From the NCBI RefSeq assembly GCF_963583255.1, contig NC_084807.1:27726381-27790380 (forward strand): a DNA stretch of 64,000 nucleotides, read 5' to 3'. Origin of the DNA: Pyrus communis. Lineage: Eukaryota > Streptophyta > Magnoliopsida > Rosales > Rosaceae. Below, one piece after another: positions 24,501 to 35,306 of the stretch. The notes below the pieces were generated by a model. It had not been told where the DNA came from and made no database searches. It saw nothing but the letters and a program-made list of their open reading frames with translations. Both the position numbers and the translations under genes were made by a program. Every line of letters starts with the position of its first letter. Position 1 is the first letter of the stretch.

Positions 24501-26389
24501 CCTCCTCTACCAACTCTCCCCCCTTTCATCCCTTGCGAAGCATTTCTATTGAAGGAACCTGGCTCCGCATTTCCATATGGAGGCTGTGAACCACCCCCAG
24601 AACTTTGGCCACCAGTACCATGCCCAGGCATGGAACCCTTCTGTCCTCTTCCTTTGCCTCCATGGGCATCATAGTCCTCCCTCCATGAATTCTGATCTCG
24701 CAAGGAGTTAATATCATCTGTATATCTTTCCTTTGAATCTTCCCTAGGTGGCCCAGATCCATACATATCACTCCTTGTCCTGTCATCCTGCAGATACGCC
24801 CACTCTTCATCACTTGGTGCTGATTTCCCATCAGATTGCTGACCAGCTTCGGTTCTCCTGGCAAAGTTGGATGCTGATTCTACTCTTCCGTAATCTATAG
24901 GTTTAGTTTGGATCTCAATCACATCGTAATTTTCATTTGAAATTCCAAAATTTGATGAGGTCTTCACAGCTTCACCACGGCTTCCATCTTTCCTATTACC
25001 AGACCGACCGTGAGGCCTTTCACTGTCAGTCCTCTCACGACTGTGTCGTGGCAGCTCCCACTCCCTACCCTGATCATAATTGATGTCCCCATTTTTGGAG
25101 TCTTTTTCACTACTGCTGGGTTGCCTTCTTTTCCAGTTCTCTTTGGAACCTTCCCGATCCCTACTCCTGCCAGTCCAGTCATCATCTCTGCCTTTAGGTC
25201 GATCATTCCTATAACCATCTTTTTCCAGTTCTTTCCGTTTAAGATTAAAATTCCTGTCATGATCCATCTCAAAGTATTCTGAATCCTGATAACGCCTCCC
25301 ACTCCTATCAGGTGTCCTCGACCTGGTGGTACTTTCTACTTCTCTAGGACCCTTGTCTTTCGTCCCCGCATTTGCTTCTTCATCTGCATTCAAAGACCTC
25401 TCCTTGCTTTCAGCAACATCCCGACCAGGTGGAGTTCTCTGCTGTCTATGCTTTTCAGTTTTCTCCCTGTGTGATCTATCTTCACGAGTGACAGGACTAT
25501 CACTGTTGCCTTCTTCCAGTGTTTCAGTCCTGCTTTTGCTCTTACTCTTTTCCAAATCAAGTTTTCTCTCTTCCCTGTTAGATTTGGTAGGCCTATCACT
25601 GTTTGAATCCACACCACGGATTCTCCTGTCACTGGGTTCATTTCTCACAGAGATACTCTTCTCCTTAGAACTCTCGTACTTAGGATCAGAAGGCTTACTG
25701 CTTCTTGAATCAGATTTTTCATAATGACTTTCTTCTGCCTTTCTCCCACCTTCTGATTCATCCCATCTTCTTCTTGAGGTCTTCACCTGTTCAGAAGAAC
25801 CATGCGTCCTCTCGCGGCTACTTTCCTTGCTCTCCGAATGCCTGGAGTCTCTACCAAGTGTCTTTTCAAGCTCTCCATCATAGGGTCTTTCCTCTTTATT
25901 CTTGCTTTTACTCTGAGAATCCTCATGCTGTGTAAGCTTTGAGCTCATTTTCCTTCTGTCACTTTCTTCAGCCCGAACTGACCCTCTACCTCCCGACTTA
26001 TCTCCGCCATCTTGCCTGTTCTCTAATTCCCCATCCTGATACCAACTGCTCAACTTTTCCAAACTGCTCTCTTCTTGTTTTTTCTTCATCTGCTTAGAAT
26101 GCGACTCTTTCCTTGAGTCATAATCATCTTCATCGCTATCTGCAATGCTAGAACCACCTGATCTTTTTCGGCTCTCACTTCTGTCCCCATAACTTCTCCT
26201 TCTTCCACTACTCTCTATTCCTCCCGTGTCTTCTCCATTGCCAGACTTTCTTGATCGGCTTGACCTGTGCTTCCTCTTATCACTGCCCTCCCACTCTTCA
26301 TCATCTCCAGCCCTATCACTCCTCAAATCTGAGCTATCCTCCAACTCTCGTTTCACATGACTCCGACTATGTTCAGGAGAATCCATCAA
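21572..26389 (-). CDS. MTB: MTB, METTL14-type subunit of m6A RNA methyltransferase
   Basis: Six exons on the minus strand, 26389-23690, 23364-23281, 23146-23042, 22919-22811, 22338-22187 and 22015-21572, give 1197 residues. Exon 1 encodes a long charged, Arg/Ser/Asp/Glu-rich disordered region (1 to about 560), then a Gly/Pro-rich stretch (about 600-800). The MT-A70 domain starts near 830: [13 protein letters not shown] lies near 869. [53 protein letters not shown] and [20 protein letters not shown] follow. The C-terminus is Asn/Gln/Pro-rich. MTB pairs with MTA in the nuclear writer complex that makes N6-methyladenosine in mRNA. A 5' UTR intron is likely, since a donor lies after 26969. The length exceeds Arabidopsis MTB mainly through the disordered region. 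Confidence 0.94.
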
Positions 26390-26969
26390 AACCCTAAGGC
26401 CTTCAAATTAACAAACATAATAATTATTACTATTATTTCTGATTTTCCTGATGTGCTTTACATCAGGAGCAGATACTGGAAAGCCTAGTGACCAAATGAT
26501 CCTGGATCCAGATGTAAAACACAAAATCAACACAAGTCAATGAATCCACCTAAAAATAAGAGAGTTGAAAACAAATCACAATTAACCCCGAACCCAATTC
26601 GATTGACCTAACCAACATTCAAACTGAAATACCAAAAATCCAATTCAAGCTTTCTTCTTTTGCAATAACAAGGTGCTTCAAACGCAATTTCAACCAAAAC
26701 CCTAAAAGAAGAACAACTAAACCGATTCATTTTATCATATTAATGCTAGTAATTGCACATAAACACACTCTGAACAGTAAACCCAATTCGACAGCTTCTA
26801 ATTCCAAAGGTTTAGCACAATTAAGAAAAAAATTGCAAGCTAATCCACCTATTCTAAGGGGTTTGACGTTGACATTGCAGTCCAATCTCACATATGCCCC
26901 AAATACCAAATACAGTAGAAACTAGGGTTTCGGAATCTCAAATTTCGTAAAATCTGAATCGGACTTACC

Positions 26970-27460
26970 CGAGAAAGAGTCCGCCGTCCCTTAAACCTCA
27001 ACGCCGATCGAAAAGTCGCAAGTCTGCAAATCCTTCTCTAGGACGTGTGATTATGTTACTGCGACGCCTTCAAATTTTGGAGGGAGGAAGAAAGTGGAAC
27101 GTTGGCGGGTAGGCGGAGTGAGAGTGGGCGATGAGAGAGAAGGGGAGAGAGAGAGAGAGAGAGAAATTGTGTATTTTTCCTGTAAAGCCCTAGACGCCGG
27201 TTCGACCGCTACTTTAAGAAACAAATTGACCGGTTTGGTTACGGTTTGACTCTACACAAGTATAATTTCAAATTACACTCAACAAAACTATATTTAGGTT
27301 TTTTAGTAAATTGATATCATTAATGAGTTAAATAGTTAAATTAAGTTTAGTTTGGTAGGTATGGATTTTTTGTTTTTTTTTTGGTTGAGAAAACAAAGAA
27401 ATTAATTTAAAGAGAAGCTTCATGAACATCCGAGATATCTAAAGTTAAACTGAAAAACAT
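26970..27460. other. MTB promoter/5' region and intergenic
   Basis: Contains the MTB first noncoding exon (minus, upstream of the donor at 26969/26968) and a GA-repeat (about 27141-27165) that probably lies in the 5' UTR or core promoter. Beyond 27180 it is AT-rich with no gene. Confidence 0.5.
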
Positions 27461-27464
27461 TTTT

Positions 27465-27790
27465 AACTTGAAGGGATCATCCCTCCCAAATACACATATT
27501 ACTAACATGGTGACTAGAGGAGATTATAGCATTCGCCATGAAGTTCGCTTCTTTAAGAACATGGTTCCATTCCAATTGACTCGAAGGAGGAAGCAAGCCT
27601 TTTGATATCTGCAATAATAGGTCTAATTCTCCAACGGGCTACACATCTTTCAGGAATCTTGTCAATGACAACTTGGAGTCTCCTTCCACTATAATCTTCC
27701 TTATGTTTCGTTGTCTGGCCAAAAGAAGGGCATCACGCAAGGCATTGCCTCTGCCATGGTAAATTGGTAATGGTATCACACTCCAGCTTT
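27465..27790 (-). pseudogene. RNase H-like fragment of a non-LTR retroelement
   Basis: On the minus strand, with frame changes, the peptide blocks LRDALLLARQRNIRKIIVEG and IADIKRLASSFESIGMEP are readable, followed by EANFMANA. They match the RVT_3-type RNase H domain found at the 3' end of plant LINEs and in related host genes. Stops and shifts show it is dead. Confidence 0.6.
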
Positions 27791-27861
27791 TGAGAGTCTC
27801 TTAGTATTTCTCATATATATTTACGTCTATCTTTATATCTTTAATCTTTAATCTTTAATAT

Positions 27862-28618
27862 TTAATATTAGAAAGATAAAAGTCAAGTGTAGCATCTGAA
27901 AGCTTCACCAAAAAAATTTGGACTAAAAAGCCCCCCAAACAAAAAAAAAGTTACAACTAACAACATCAAAAGGGTTATAATCTGCAAGGACATCTGGTAC
28001 AAAAACATATCAGATAATCTTTAATTTTTAATTAATATTAGAAAGCCAGAAGTCAAGCGTGGTGTCTCAAGCCTTCACCAAAAATATTTAGACTAAAAAG
28101 CCCCCCAAACAAAAAAAAGTTACAACTAACAACATCAAAAGGATTATAATCTACAAGGACATTTTGGTACAAAAACATATCAGATAATCAAAAGAAAAAA
28201 GATAAAATAATTAGATAAAATCTTTAATCTTTAATATTAGAAAGTCAGAAGTCAAGTGTGGTGTCTCAAGGCTTCACCAAAAATATTTGGACTAAAAAGC
28301 CCCCCAAACAAAAAAAAAGTTACAACTAACAACATGAAAAGGGTTATAATCTACAAGGACATTTTGATACAAAAACATATCAGATAATCAAAGGAAAAAA
28401 GATAAAATAATCTTTAATATTAGAAAGTCAGAAGTCAAGTGTGGTGTCTCAAGGCTTCACCAAAAATATTTGGACTAAAAAGCCCCCCAAACAAAAAAAA
28501 AGTTACAACTAACAACATCAAAAGGGTTATAATCTGCAAGGACATTTTGATAAAAAAAACATATAAGATAATCAAAGGAAAAAAGATAAAATAATTAGAT
28601 AAAATTAAAAAAAAAAAA
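27862..28618. repeat. four-copy tandem repeat, unit about 170-200 bp
   Basis: Copies start near 27864, 28031, 28232 and 28417 with TTAATATTAGAAAG. Each continues through CTTCACCAAAAATATTTGG, AAAAAGCCCCCCAAACAAAA, GTTACAACTAACAACAT and ACAAAAACATATCAGATAATC. Copies 3 and 4 are most alike. The array is noncoding and ends in an A-rich tract (28608-28622). Confidence 0.85.
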
Positions 28619-28639
28619 AAAAAGGAGATAAGATAAAAT

Positions 28640-30179
28640 TAAAATAATGTGGGAGGAAGAATCACCACGTTCTGCATGTTTAATTTTCAAACTGCATAGC
28701 AGTTCCCGTTCAGTTTTTAAACTCTCACAACCTTTCATCATCAGTTCCCGTTCAAAGTTAAAAGATTACAGGAAAAAGGAGATAATTGCCAACGGAAACC
28801 AACCCACCCACGTCTATCTTCTATTCCCCCATTTTCTGATCAAACTTCTTCCTCGCACAAACCTCTCTATTCAATCGATCATTCAAGAGACTCTGTAACC
28901 TCCCACAATTCCACGTACAACTCTATTCTTTCTGTTTTCTAACTGCAGCCTACCACTCCGTATTCTCTCCTTCTTTCACTACTATTTCTCTACAGGTTTC
29001 GGTTCTCACCCATTTGCATGCTAAGAATGTACACAAATCGGTAAGTCTCTCTCCCGCGCATTTTCTTTAAATTCGGTTTGGTTTTCTATAATTTGATAAT
29101 TTTTGGGTTTTTCTTTTATTGTAAAATGTAAAATCTGATCTTGGGCGTTTGAAATTTTTTCAGGTAGAAAGAACTGCTTTGAAATTCTTTCAGTTTTGGC
29201 AAGGCAACTTTTTCCAGATCGATGAACGTTTATATGCGCATCAATTCATTCTTTGTTTTGGTTTCACTACATACTTTTCGTTCTGTTAATTTGAAACACC
29301 GAAGTGTCCCTCTTTTCCTGTGTTGCCAGGTAGATAAAATGGATGAGGTTGCCCAAGTTTGGACTGGGTGAGGATGCAGCTTCACGTGGTTTAGTTGATG
29401 CTATTGGTTCTAATGTGGTTATTTTAAGAGGTAAAGAGACGAGAGGGAGAAAGAGAACGAAAGCTCAGAACGGAATCACAAAATCATAAGAAGAGTAATC
29501 GAAACAAATGGAGAAGAAAACACCATGGAAGACTAGCGGAACACACTATGATCATGTCCATTTTTGTAAGATCATTTTTTTAAATCATGCACCTCACATA
29601 TTATAAATTATAAAGCATAGTTTTTGGAATTTAGGAAAAAATTGTTGTAAACTTCTTTTGTTTGTTTCTCTATAAATGAGTTTGGTTTTTCTAAGAGTTA
29701 AGGGAAAGCCGTTAAAATTATAAAACATAACAAAACTTGATTTTTTTTTTCCACACGCATATTATGTGAGCATTTTGCTAAACAACGATCGTTGCTGATG
29801 TTTGAAGTTTTAAATCCATTATTTGGCTGTTTTAAATCTTTGCAAGGTTCAATTTTGCAGGTACTAAAAGAACTTAAAGACGTTTGAATTTTAAGGCTAA
29901 GAGAGTGTACGGTTCATCCGGGAACTTCCAGTTCTGTCTTCTGCAAACTATGCCACTACCATGCAAATCGAGTCTCAATAGCTTTATCACCACATTCGAA
30001 ATTGTTCTAGATGGAATAATGCATATCTAGACATTTAATTCTACTGTATGCGCTATGCTCATTAGGACGTTTTGTAGATTCGATGTTAATTTCAGCTTCA
30101 CCGTAAGTTTACACAAGTTTCCTTTAGTTTATTTGTGTTGTTTCGATTTCAATATATTGGGATTACTAATATATTATGT
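28640..30179. other. intergenic left flank of the Copia insertion
   Basis: C/T-rich leader-like sequence (28.65-29.04 kb) with a good donor-like AATCGGTAAGT at 29037-29047 suggests a transcript start. No protein similarity is recognised, and short frames do not continue. The region could be a noncoding transcript or the 5' part of a gene broken by rearrangement. Confidence 0.3.
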
Positions 30180-30184
30180 GTTGT
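30180..30184. other. target-site duplication, left copy (GTTGT)
   Basis: GTTGT directly precedes the left LTR and recurs at 35302-35306 directly after the right LTR. Confidence 0.9.
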
Positions 30185-30566
30185 TCTTACGATTTTGGTT
30201 TCAACTTGTTGTTCTTTTCTGATTAAACTGCTGCAACGGCAGCAGTGTTTTATACATATTTTACATACACGCATGCACACATACGCATGCAATAAACAAA
30301 TGCAATGCAGTGTGTTGTGCTTGCTGTCCATGATGCAGCAACTAGAAAAAAATAAGCAGCAAACCATACTGACTAGCTGTCAAGGAATAATACAACATTC
30401 CTTTTTCACGTGCCCTTCCATACTGACTGCAATATTCCCTGCCATACTGACAGTATTCCATACTGTCCATTATTCCATATTGTCCATACTGTCGACTGCA
30501 ATATTCCCTGCCATACTGACAGTATTCCATACTGTCCATTATTCCATATTGTCCATACTGTCAATA
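30185..30566 (-). repeat. 3' LTR of the intact Copia element
   Basis: 382 bp, same length and sequence as 34920-35301. It contains two copies of a 69-bp unit (30425-30493 and 30494-30562), rich in inverted CCATACTG/CAGTATGG words. Confidence 0.95.
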
Positions 30567-30573
30567 CTCCCCC

Positions 30574-33500
30574 TCAAGCTGGATCAAGGGGGTTGATTGA
30601 TCCAAGCTTGAACAATAACCGTTGAAACTGTGTAAAATCGAGAGCTTTCGTGAAAAGGTCCGCAAGTTGATCATGACTTCTAGTGTACACAGTTTCGATG
30701 ACTTTGGATTGAACTTGAGTGCGGATGAAGTGGCAGTCAACTTCAATGTGTTTAGTCCGTTCATGGAAGACAGGATTGGATGCAATATGCATTGCAGCCT
30801 GGTTGTCACAGAATAAGGACATGGGTTCCTTGCTGGTGAAGCCAAGATCAAGAAGGAGACTCTTCAACCAGATGAGTTCAGAAGCTGTTGCTGCCATGGC
30901 CCGATATTCAGCTTCCGCACTGGACCGTGCAACCACTGTTTGTTTTTTACTTTTCCAGGTGACAAGGTTTCCACCTACAAAGGTACAAAAACCTGTGGTG
31001 GATTTTCGATCAAGGGAATTACCAGCCCAGTCAGCATCGGTATAGGCCAGAATGTTGTTAGACTCATTTTTCTGCATGAGTATGCCTCTGCCGATCGAGC
31101 CCTTGAGATATCGGAGGATTCTCTTGACAATTTCCCAATGAACCAATGTAGGAGAATGCATAAACTGACTGATAAGGCTAACGGAGTAAGCAATATCAGG
31201 CCTTGTGATAGTGAGGTAAATGAGTTTCCCAACCATGCGTTGATACACATTAGGATTTGATAGGGGTTTACCTGGAGCATCCAATTGAAGTTTGCTAGCA
31301 AGTGGGGTGCGAGCAGGTTTGCAGTTGACCATATGTGCTTCTTTAAGAAGGTCAAGAACATACCTCCTTTGATTCAAGAATAGACCCTTGGAAGAGGTAG
31401 CCATCTCAATTCCCAGAAAATATTTCAAGGTTCCCAAGTCTTTAATGGCAAATTGTTGGTGAAGCGACCGTTTAAGAGCCTCGAGTTCATCCATGTTGTC
31501 CCCCGTGATGATAAGGTCGTCAACATATATAAGAACTATGAGCTTCCCTTGGACACCACTTCGAACAAAGAGAGAGGAGTCAGCATGACTCCTTTTGAAC
31601 CCTGCCACTTCAAGAACGGAGCTCAGTTTGGCGTACCAAGCGCGAGGAGACTGTTTAAGTCCATATATAGCTTTATGAAGCTTGCAGACTTTGGTAGGTT
31701 CTTGTTCTTGAGGGTGTCCTGGAGGTAGCTTCATGTACACCTCTTCTTGAAGCTCACCGTGAAGAAATGCGTTTTTAACATCCATTTGAAACAAGGGCCA
31801 GTCGTGGTTGACTGCTACTGATAACAACACCCTTACTGTGTTCATTTTGGCGACGGGAGCAAAAGTCTCCTTGTAATCAATACCGTAGGTTTGAGTGAAC
31901 CCCCGTGCAACCAATCGTGCCTTGTGTCTTTCAATGGTACCATTGGAATTGAATTTGGTCTTGTAAATCCATCTACTCCCTACGGCTTTCTTCCCTTTGG
32001 GAAGGTCTACCACACTCCAGGTTTGATTTTCGTTCAGTGCTTTGAGCTCATTATGCATGGCTTCTCTCCACACGGGCATACATACTGCTTCTTGAAAGTT
32101 TTTAGGCTCAACATTATTTGTCACCTGACTTAGGAAGGATGCATGAGATGCTGACAGTTTGTGATAAGTAAGAGCTTCAGAAATGGGATGCCTTGCACTG
32201 TAAGTGATGTACTCTTGCAGCCGTAGAGGAGGATTGCGATCGCGAGTTGGGTTCCTTTTTGGTGCTGCTACAATTGGTTGTGTGGCAACAACTGGTGCTG
32301 GGGCACGAGGTATATCTTCACTGACCATCTCATCAACTGGGGAATCACTTATAGGGTGGTATGGTGGGGTGTCTGTATGGATTTCAGCAAGAGTTGGTAG
32401 TGGAAAAATATCCATTAGACTCTCCCCCTGAGAACTATTCGGGGAGTGATTGTTGAAGAAAGGAACTAGTTCATCAAACCGTACATCCCTAGAAACAACC
32501 AGCTTCCCAGTGTGTGGGTTATAACATTTGTATCCCTTTTGAGAACTCGAGTACCCCATAAACACACACTTGATAGCTCGAGGTTCGAGTTTATCACGAT
32601 GATTTGCTTGAACGTGAACATAACAAGTGCATCCAAAAATCCTGAAATGAGTTAAATCAGCAGTTCTTCCCTTCATAACTTCAAAGGGTGATTTGGAATT
32701 CAGGACACGAGTGGGAAGTCTGTTAATGATATAGGCTGCAGTGAGGAGTGCTTGGGACCAGAATCTCTTGGGAACTTGCATCTGAAACATAAGAGACCTA
32801 GTTTTCTCCAATAAATCCCTATTCTTGCGTTCGGCAACACCATTTTGTTGTGGTGTACCCACACAACTAGTTTGATGCAAGATACCATGACTGCTCAAGT
32901 AGTTTGACAGATTATTGGAGGTATACTCGGTGCCATTATCTGACCGTAAGGTATATATTTTTGAGGAGAATTGGTTGGTTATTAGCTTATGAAAGTCTTG
33001 AAAAGCTGTAAAAAATTCACTTTTAGACTTTAAGAGATATAACCAGGTAACCCTAGAGTAGTCATCTATGAATGTAACAAAATACTTGTACCCATCAAAT
33101 GACTCAACACGGGTAGGTCCCCAAATATCTGAGTGTACAACTTCAAAGAGTTTACTGGTTCTAGATTTAGAGGGTACAAAAGGTAGCCTAGTGGCTTTTG
33201 ACATTTGACAGATCTCACACTCATGTGTGTTGGTACAATAATTTGGAAATAATTTAGACATTACTGGTTCGGAGGGATGAGCGAGACGTTGGTGCCAAAG
33301 TTGATGCTTCTGGACATGGCTTAGGGTGGCAATGGGTTCCTTAATTTGATTGAACTCCCTTGAGATGTAGTACAGACCATTTAAGAAAAAACCCTCACCA
33401 ATCTTCTTCTGAGTGACTCGATCCTGAAACACAACTGTGTGAGGAGAAAAAATAGCAAGACAGTTCAAAGTATGTGTGATGTTTCCTATGGACAGAAGCT

Positions 33501-34836
33501 GAAATGGAAATGAGGGTACATATAGTGCCGTAGACTCTACATCACTCCCCATCAATTTAATTTTTCCTTTTCCTAGGACTGGTTCCCCTTTCCCATTTGC
33601 TACAGACACATGAGTAGGATTAGGTAATTTTTGAAACTCATGGAGACAAGCTTGGTTGTTGGTTATATGGTCAGTGGCACCTGAGTCTACAATCCAAAAA
33701 TCGTGTGTGAGATTGAGAGCCGTGGAAAGTGCACAAATGATACCTGGGATATTGCCGGATGTAGTGGTGTTTGAATTTGCCAAAAAACCAGCAAATTTTC
33801 CAAGCATTTCTGTGGAATTTTCCGTGGTGACATTGTTACCCTCAGCGATATCACTCTTCTTTTGGAGAAAGGCGGCAAACTCATTGATCAGGGAGAAAGG
33901 GCTTGAGGTGAAGTTTGACATCTCTTTAGATTGGAAGGCTTTAGGCGTAAGCCCTTTCCCATCCCTGATCATTTTTCCTTCCTTGTTAAACTTAGGTTTT
34001 AACTCAGGGTGTAAAATCCAGCATTTTTCCCTTACGTGCCCCTTGGTGTTGCAGTATGTGCATTTCCAGTCAGCTTTCTTTCCATTAAAAAACCTTTCAC
34101 TAGTGAAGTTGTGGTTACTGGTGAAAGCCCTAGCTTCTGGGCTAGACCGAGGCTCAACATGCATTACTTTCCTTCGAGTTTCCTCTCTTTGGACTGCATG
34201 ACACACGTTGACGAACGATGGTAGCTCAGGAGTCATTAGTAAGTGGCTACGCAAGTCTTCATACTCAACTCCCAAGCTTGCCAATAGTTGGAACACTTTA
34301 TCTTCATCAGCCCTTTTCAAGAGTGCAGCGGATTCAGTGGTGTGTGGACGGTATAGATCAAGTTCATTCCACATAGATTTCATGCTTCCAAGATGCTGAA
34401 TGAAAGTTTGATTACCTTGCTTAAGTCCAGCGAGGCTTTTCTTCAGTTCAAACACACGGGCAGCATTGTGTTGACTGCCGTACATTTCTTTGATCGATTC
34501 CCATAAGATGTGTGAAGAATCTGAGTAGCTGAAGATCTCGGACAACTTGGGCTCCATCGAGTTAAGTACCCAGGACATAACAAGCTGGTCATTTGAGTGC
34601 CATGCATCAAAGTTAGCTGAGGAAGAATCTGGAGGCTTGATGGTTCCATTTACGTACCCTAGTTTCGATCTTCCTCCTAGAGCAAGAGATATAGCTCGTG
34701 ACCATGGCAAGTAGTTGAACTCATTCAACAACACGGTGCACAGTCGTGGGTTGCTCTCCCCGTGTATCATGTTGGCTGGTGTTAGGGTTGAGGAACTTGT
34801 AGCCTCAGAACTAGATGGGATATCTTCTGCCATCAC
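30574..34836 (-). CDS. Copia gag-pol polyprotein, intact 1420 aa
   Basis: One uninterrupted frame holds all domains in Copia order. It starts with a gag region (residues 1 to about 240, with the NYLPWSRAISLAL motif) and a CCHC knuckle CTYCNTKGHVREKC near 259. The aspartic protease site DSGATDH is near 382, and the GAG-pre-integrase HHCC zinc motif (WHQRLAH...CEIC) is at about 513-550. The integrase core has Asp near 565 (HSDIWGP), Asp near 630 (RSDNGTEY) and Glu in GVAERKNRD. The reverse transcriptase YVDD is near 1102. RNase H has YTDADWAG near 1263 and DNQAAMHIA. The start is 72 nt after the primer-binding site. The frame overlaps the purine tract at its end. With no stop or frameshift it may still be functional. 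Confidence 0.97.
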   Translation of the reverse strand: MMAEDIPSSSEATSSSTLTPANMIHGESNPRLCTVLLNEFNYLPWSRAISLALGGRSKLGYVNGTIKPPDSSSANFDAWHSNDQLVMSWVLNSMEPKLSEIFSYSDSSHILWESIKEMYGSQHNAARVFELKKSLAGLKQGNQTFIQHLGSMKSMWNELDLYRPHTTESAALLKRADEDKVFQLLASLGVEYEDLRSHLLMTPELPSFVNVCHAVQREETRRKVMHVEPRSSPEARAFTSNHNFTSERFFNGKKADWKCTYCNTKGHVREKCWILHPELKPKFNKEGKMIRDGKGLTPKAFQSKEMSNFTSSPFSLINEFAAFLQKKSDIAEGNNVTTENSTEMLGKFAGFLANSNTTTSGNIPGIICALSTALNLTHDFWIVDSGATDHITNNQACLHEFQKLPNPTHVSVANGKGEPVLGKGKIKLMGSDVESTALYVPSFPFQLLSIGNITHTLNCLAIFSPHTVVFQDRVTQKKIGEGFFLNGLYYISREFNQIKEPIATLSHVQKHQLWHQRLAHPSEPVMSKLFPNYCTNTHECEICQMSKATRLPFVPSKSRTSKLFEVVHSDIWGPTRVESFDGYKYFVTFIDDYSRVTWLYLLKSKSEFFTAFQDFHKLITNQFSSKIYTLRSDNGTEYTSNNLSNYLSSHGILHQTSCVGTPQQNGVAERKNRDLLEKTRSLMFQMQVPKRFWSQALLTAAYIINRLPTRVLNSKSPFEVMKGRTADLTHFRIFGCTCYVHVQANHRDKLEPRAIKCVFMGYSSSQKGYKCYNPHTGKLVVSRDVRFDELVPFFNNHSPNSSQGESLMDIFPLPTLAEIHTDTPPYHPISDSPVDEMVSEDIPRAPAPVVATQPIVAAPKRNPTRDRNPPLRLQEYITYSARHPISEALTYHKLSASHASFLSQVTNNVEPKNFQEAVCMPVWREAMHNELKALNENQTWSVVDLPKGKKAVGSRWIYKTKFNSNGTIERHKARLVARGFTQTYGIDYKETFAPVAKMNTVRVLLSVAVNHDWPLFQMDVKNAFLHGELQEEVYMKLPPGHPQEQEPTKVCKLHKAIYGLKQSPRAWYAKLSSVLEVAGFKRSHADSSLFVRSGVQGKLIVLIYVDDLIITGDNMDELEALKRSLHQQFAIKDLGTLKYFLGIEMATSSKGLFLNQRRYVLDLLKEAHMVNCKPARTPLASKLQLDAPGKPLSNPNVYQRMVGKLIYLTITRPDIAYSVSLISQFMHSPTLVHWEIVKRILRYLKGSIGRGILMQKNESNNILAYTDADWAGNSLDRKSTTGFCTFVGGNLVTWKSKKQTVVARSSAEAEYRAMAATASELIWLKSLLLDLGFTSKEPMSLFCDNQAAMHIASNPVFHERTKHIEVDCHFIRTQVQSKVIETVYTRSHDQLADLFTKALDFTQFQRLLFKLGSINPLDPA

Positions 34837-34907
34837 AACAAATGATGAACAGAGGATGAAGAACAGGCTAGAAGAATAAACAACAGAGGCAGGACCCTAT
34901 GGTTCCT

Positions 34908-34919
34908 GCTCTGATACCA
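34908..34919 (-). other. primer-binding site (initiator tRNA-Met)
   Basis: TGGTATCAGAGC on the minus strand starts at the base next to the 5' LTR, the standard minus-strand primer site of plant Copia elements. Confidence 0.9.
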
Positions 34920-35301
34920 TCTTACGATTTTGGTTTCAACTTGTTGTTCTTTTCTGATTAAACTGCTGCAACGGCAGCAGTGTTTTATACATATTTTACA
35001 TACACGCATGCACACATACGCATGCAATAAACAAATGCAATGCAGTGTGTTGTGCTTGCTGTCCATGATGCAGCAACTAGAAAAAAATAAGCAGCAAACC
35101 ATACTGACTAGCTGTCAAGGAATAATACAACATTCCTTTTTCACGTGCCCTTCCATACTGACTGCAATATTCCCTGCCATACTGACAGTATTCCATACTG
35201 TCCATTATTCCATATTGTCCATACTGTCGACTGCAATATTCCCTGCCATACTGACAGTATTCCATACTGTCCATTATTCCATATTGTCCATACTGTCAAT
35301 A
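34920..35301 (-). repeat. 5' LTR of the intact Copia element
   Basis: 382 bp, apparently identical to the 3' LTR. A TATA-like TATAAAAC lies at 34989-34982 on the minus strand and could start the genomic RNA. It carries the same doubled 69-bp unit. Confidence 0.95.
34982..34989 (-). promoter_or_regulatory. TATA-like box in the 5' LTR
   Basis: TATAAAAC on the minus strand, about 60 bp before the LTR/primer-binding-site border, is in the right place to drive the element RNA. Confidence 0.5.
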
Positions 35302-35306
35302 GTTGT

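Larger units (their letters stand above)
30185..35301 (-). mobile_element. complete, recent Ty1/Copia LTR retrotransposon
   Basis: The element is 5117 bp and lies on the minus strand. The 5' LTR is 35301-34920 and the 3' LTR is 30566-30185, 382 bp each and identical as far as I can compare by eye. The primer-binding site TGGTATCAGAGC (34919-34908), complementary to initiator tRNA-Met, abuts the 5' LTR. A purine tract (TTGAGGGGGAG, 30577-30567) abuts the 3' LTR. A 5-bp duplication GTTGT/ACAAC flanks it. Between them lies a single open polyprotein. The LTR ends are TATTGACAG and CGTAAGA rather than TG...CA. All features point to a very recent insertion. Confidence 0.97.

Noticed and set aside
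24144..24674. 176-codon frame antisense to MTB exon 1
   Set aside because: It is the mirror of the Gly/Pro-rich coding repeat in MTB. Such low-complexity exons often leave the opposite strand open.
27862..28618. CRISPR-like regular repeats
   Set aside because: Units are long, variable and contiguous, without unique spacers, and the genome is a plant nucleus.
30185..30566. Placing the Copia LTR border at TGACAG to obtain a canonical TG start
   Set aside because: That choice leaves three bases between the purine tract and the LTR, destroys the ACAAC/GTTGT target duplication, and still gives no CA at the other end.
33656..34201. 181-codon frame antisense to the Copia gag/protease region
   Set aside because: It lies wholly inside the intact polyprotein on the other strand and has no recognisable domain.
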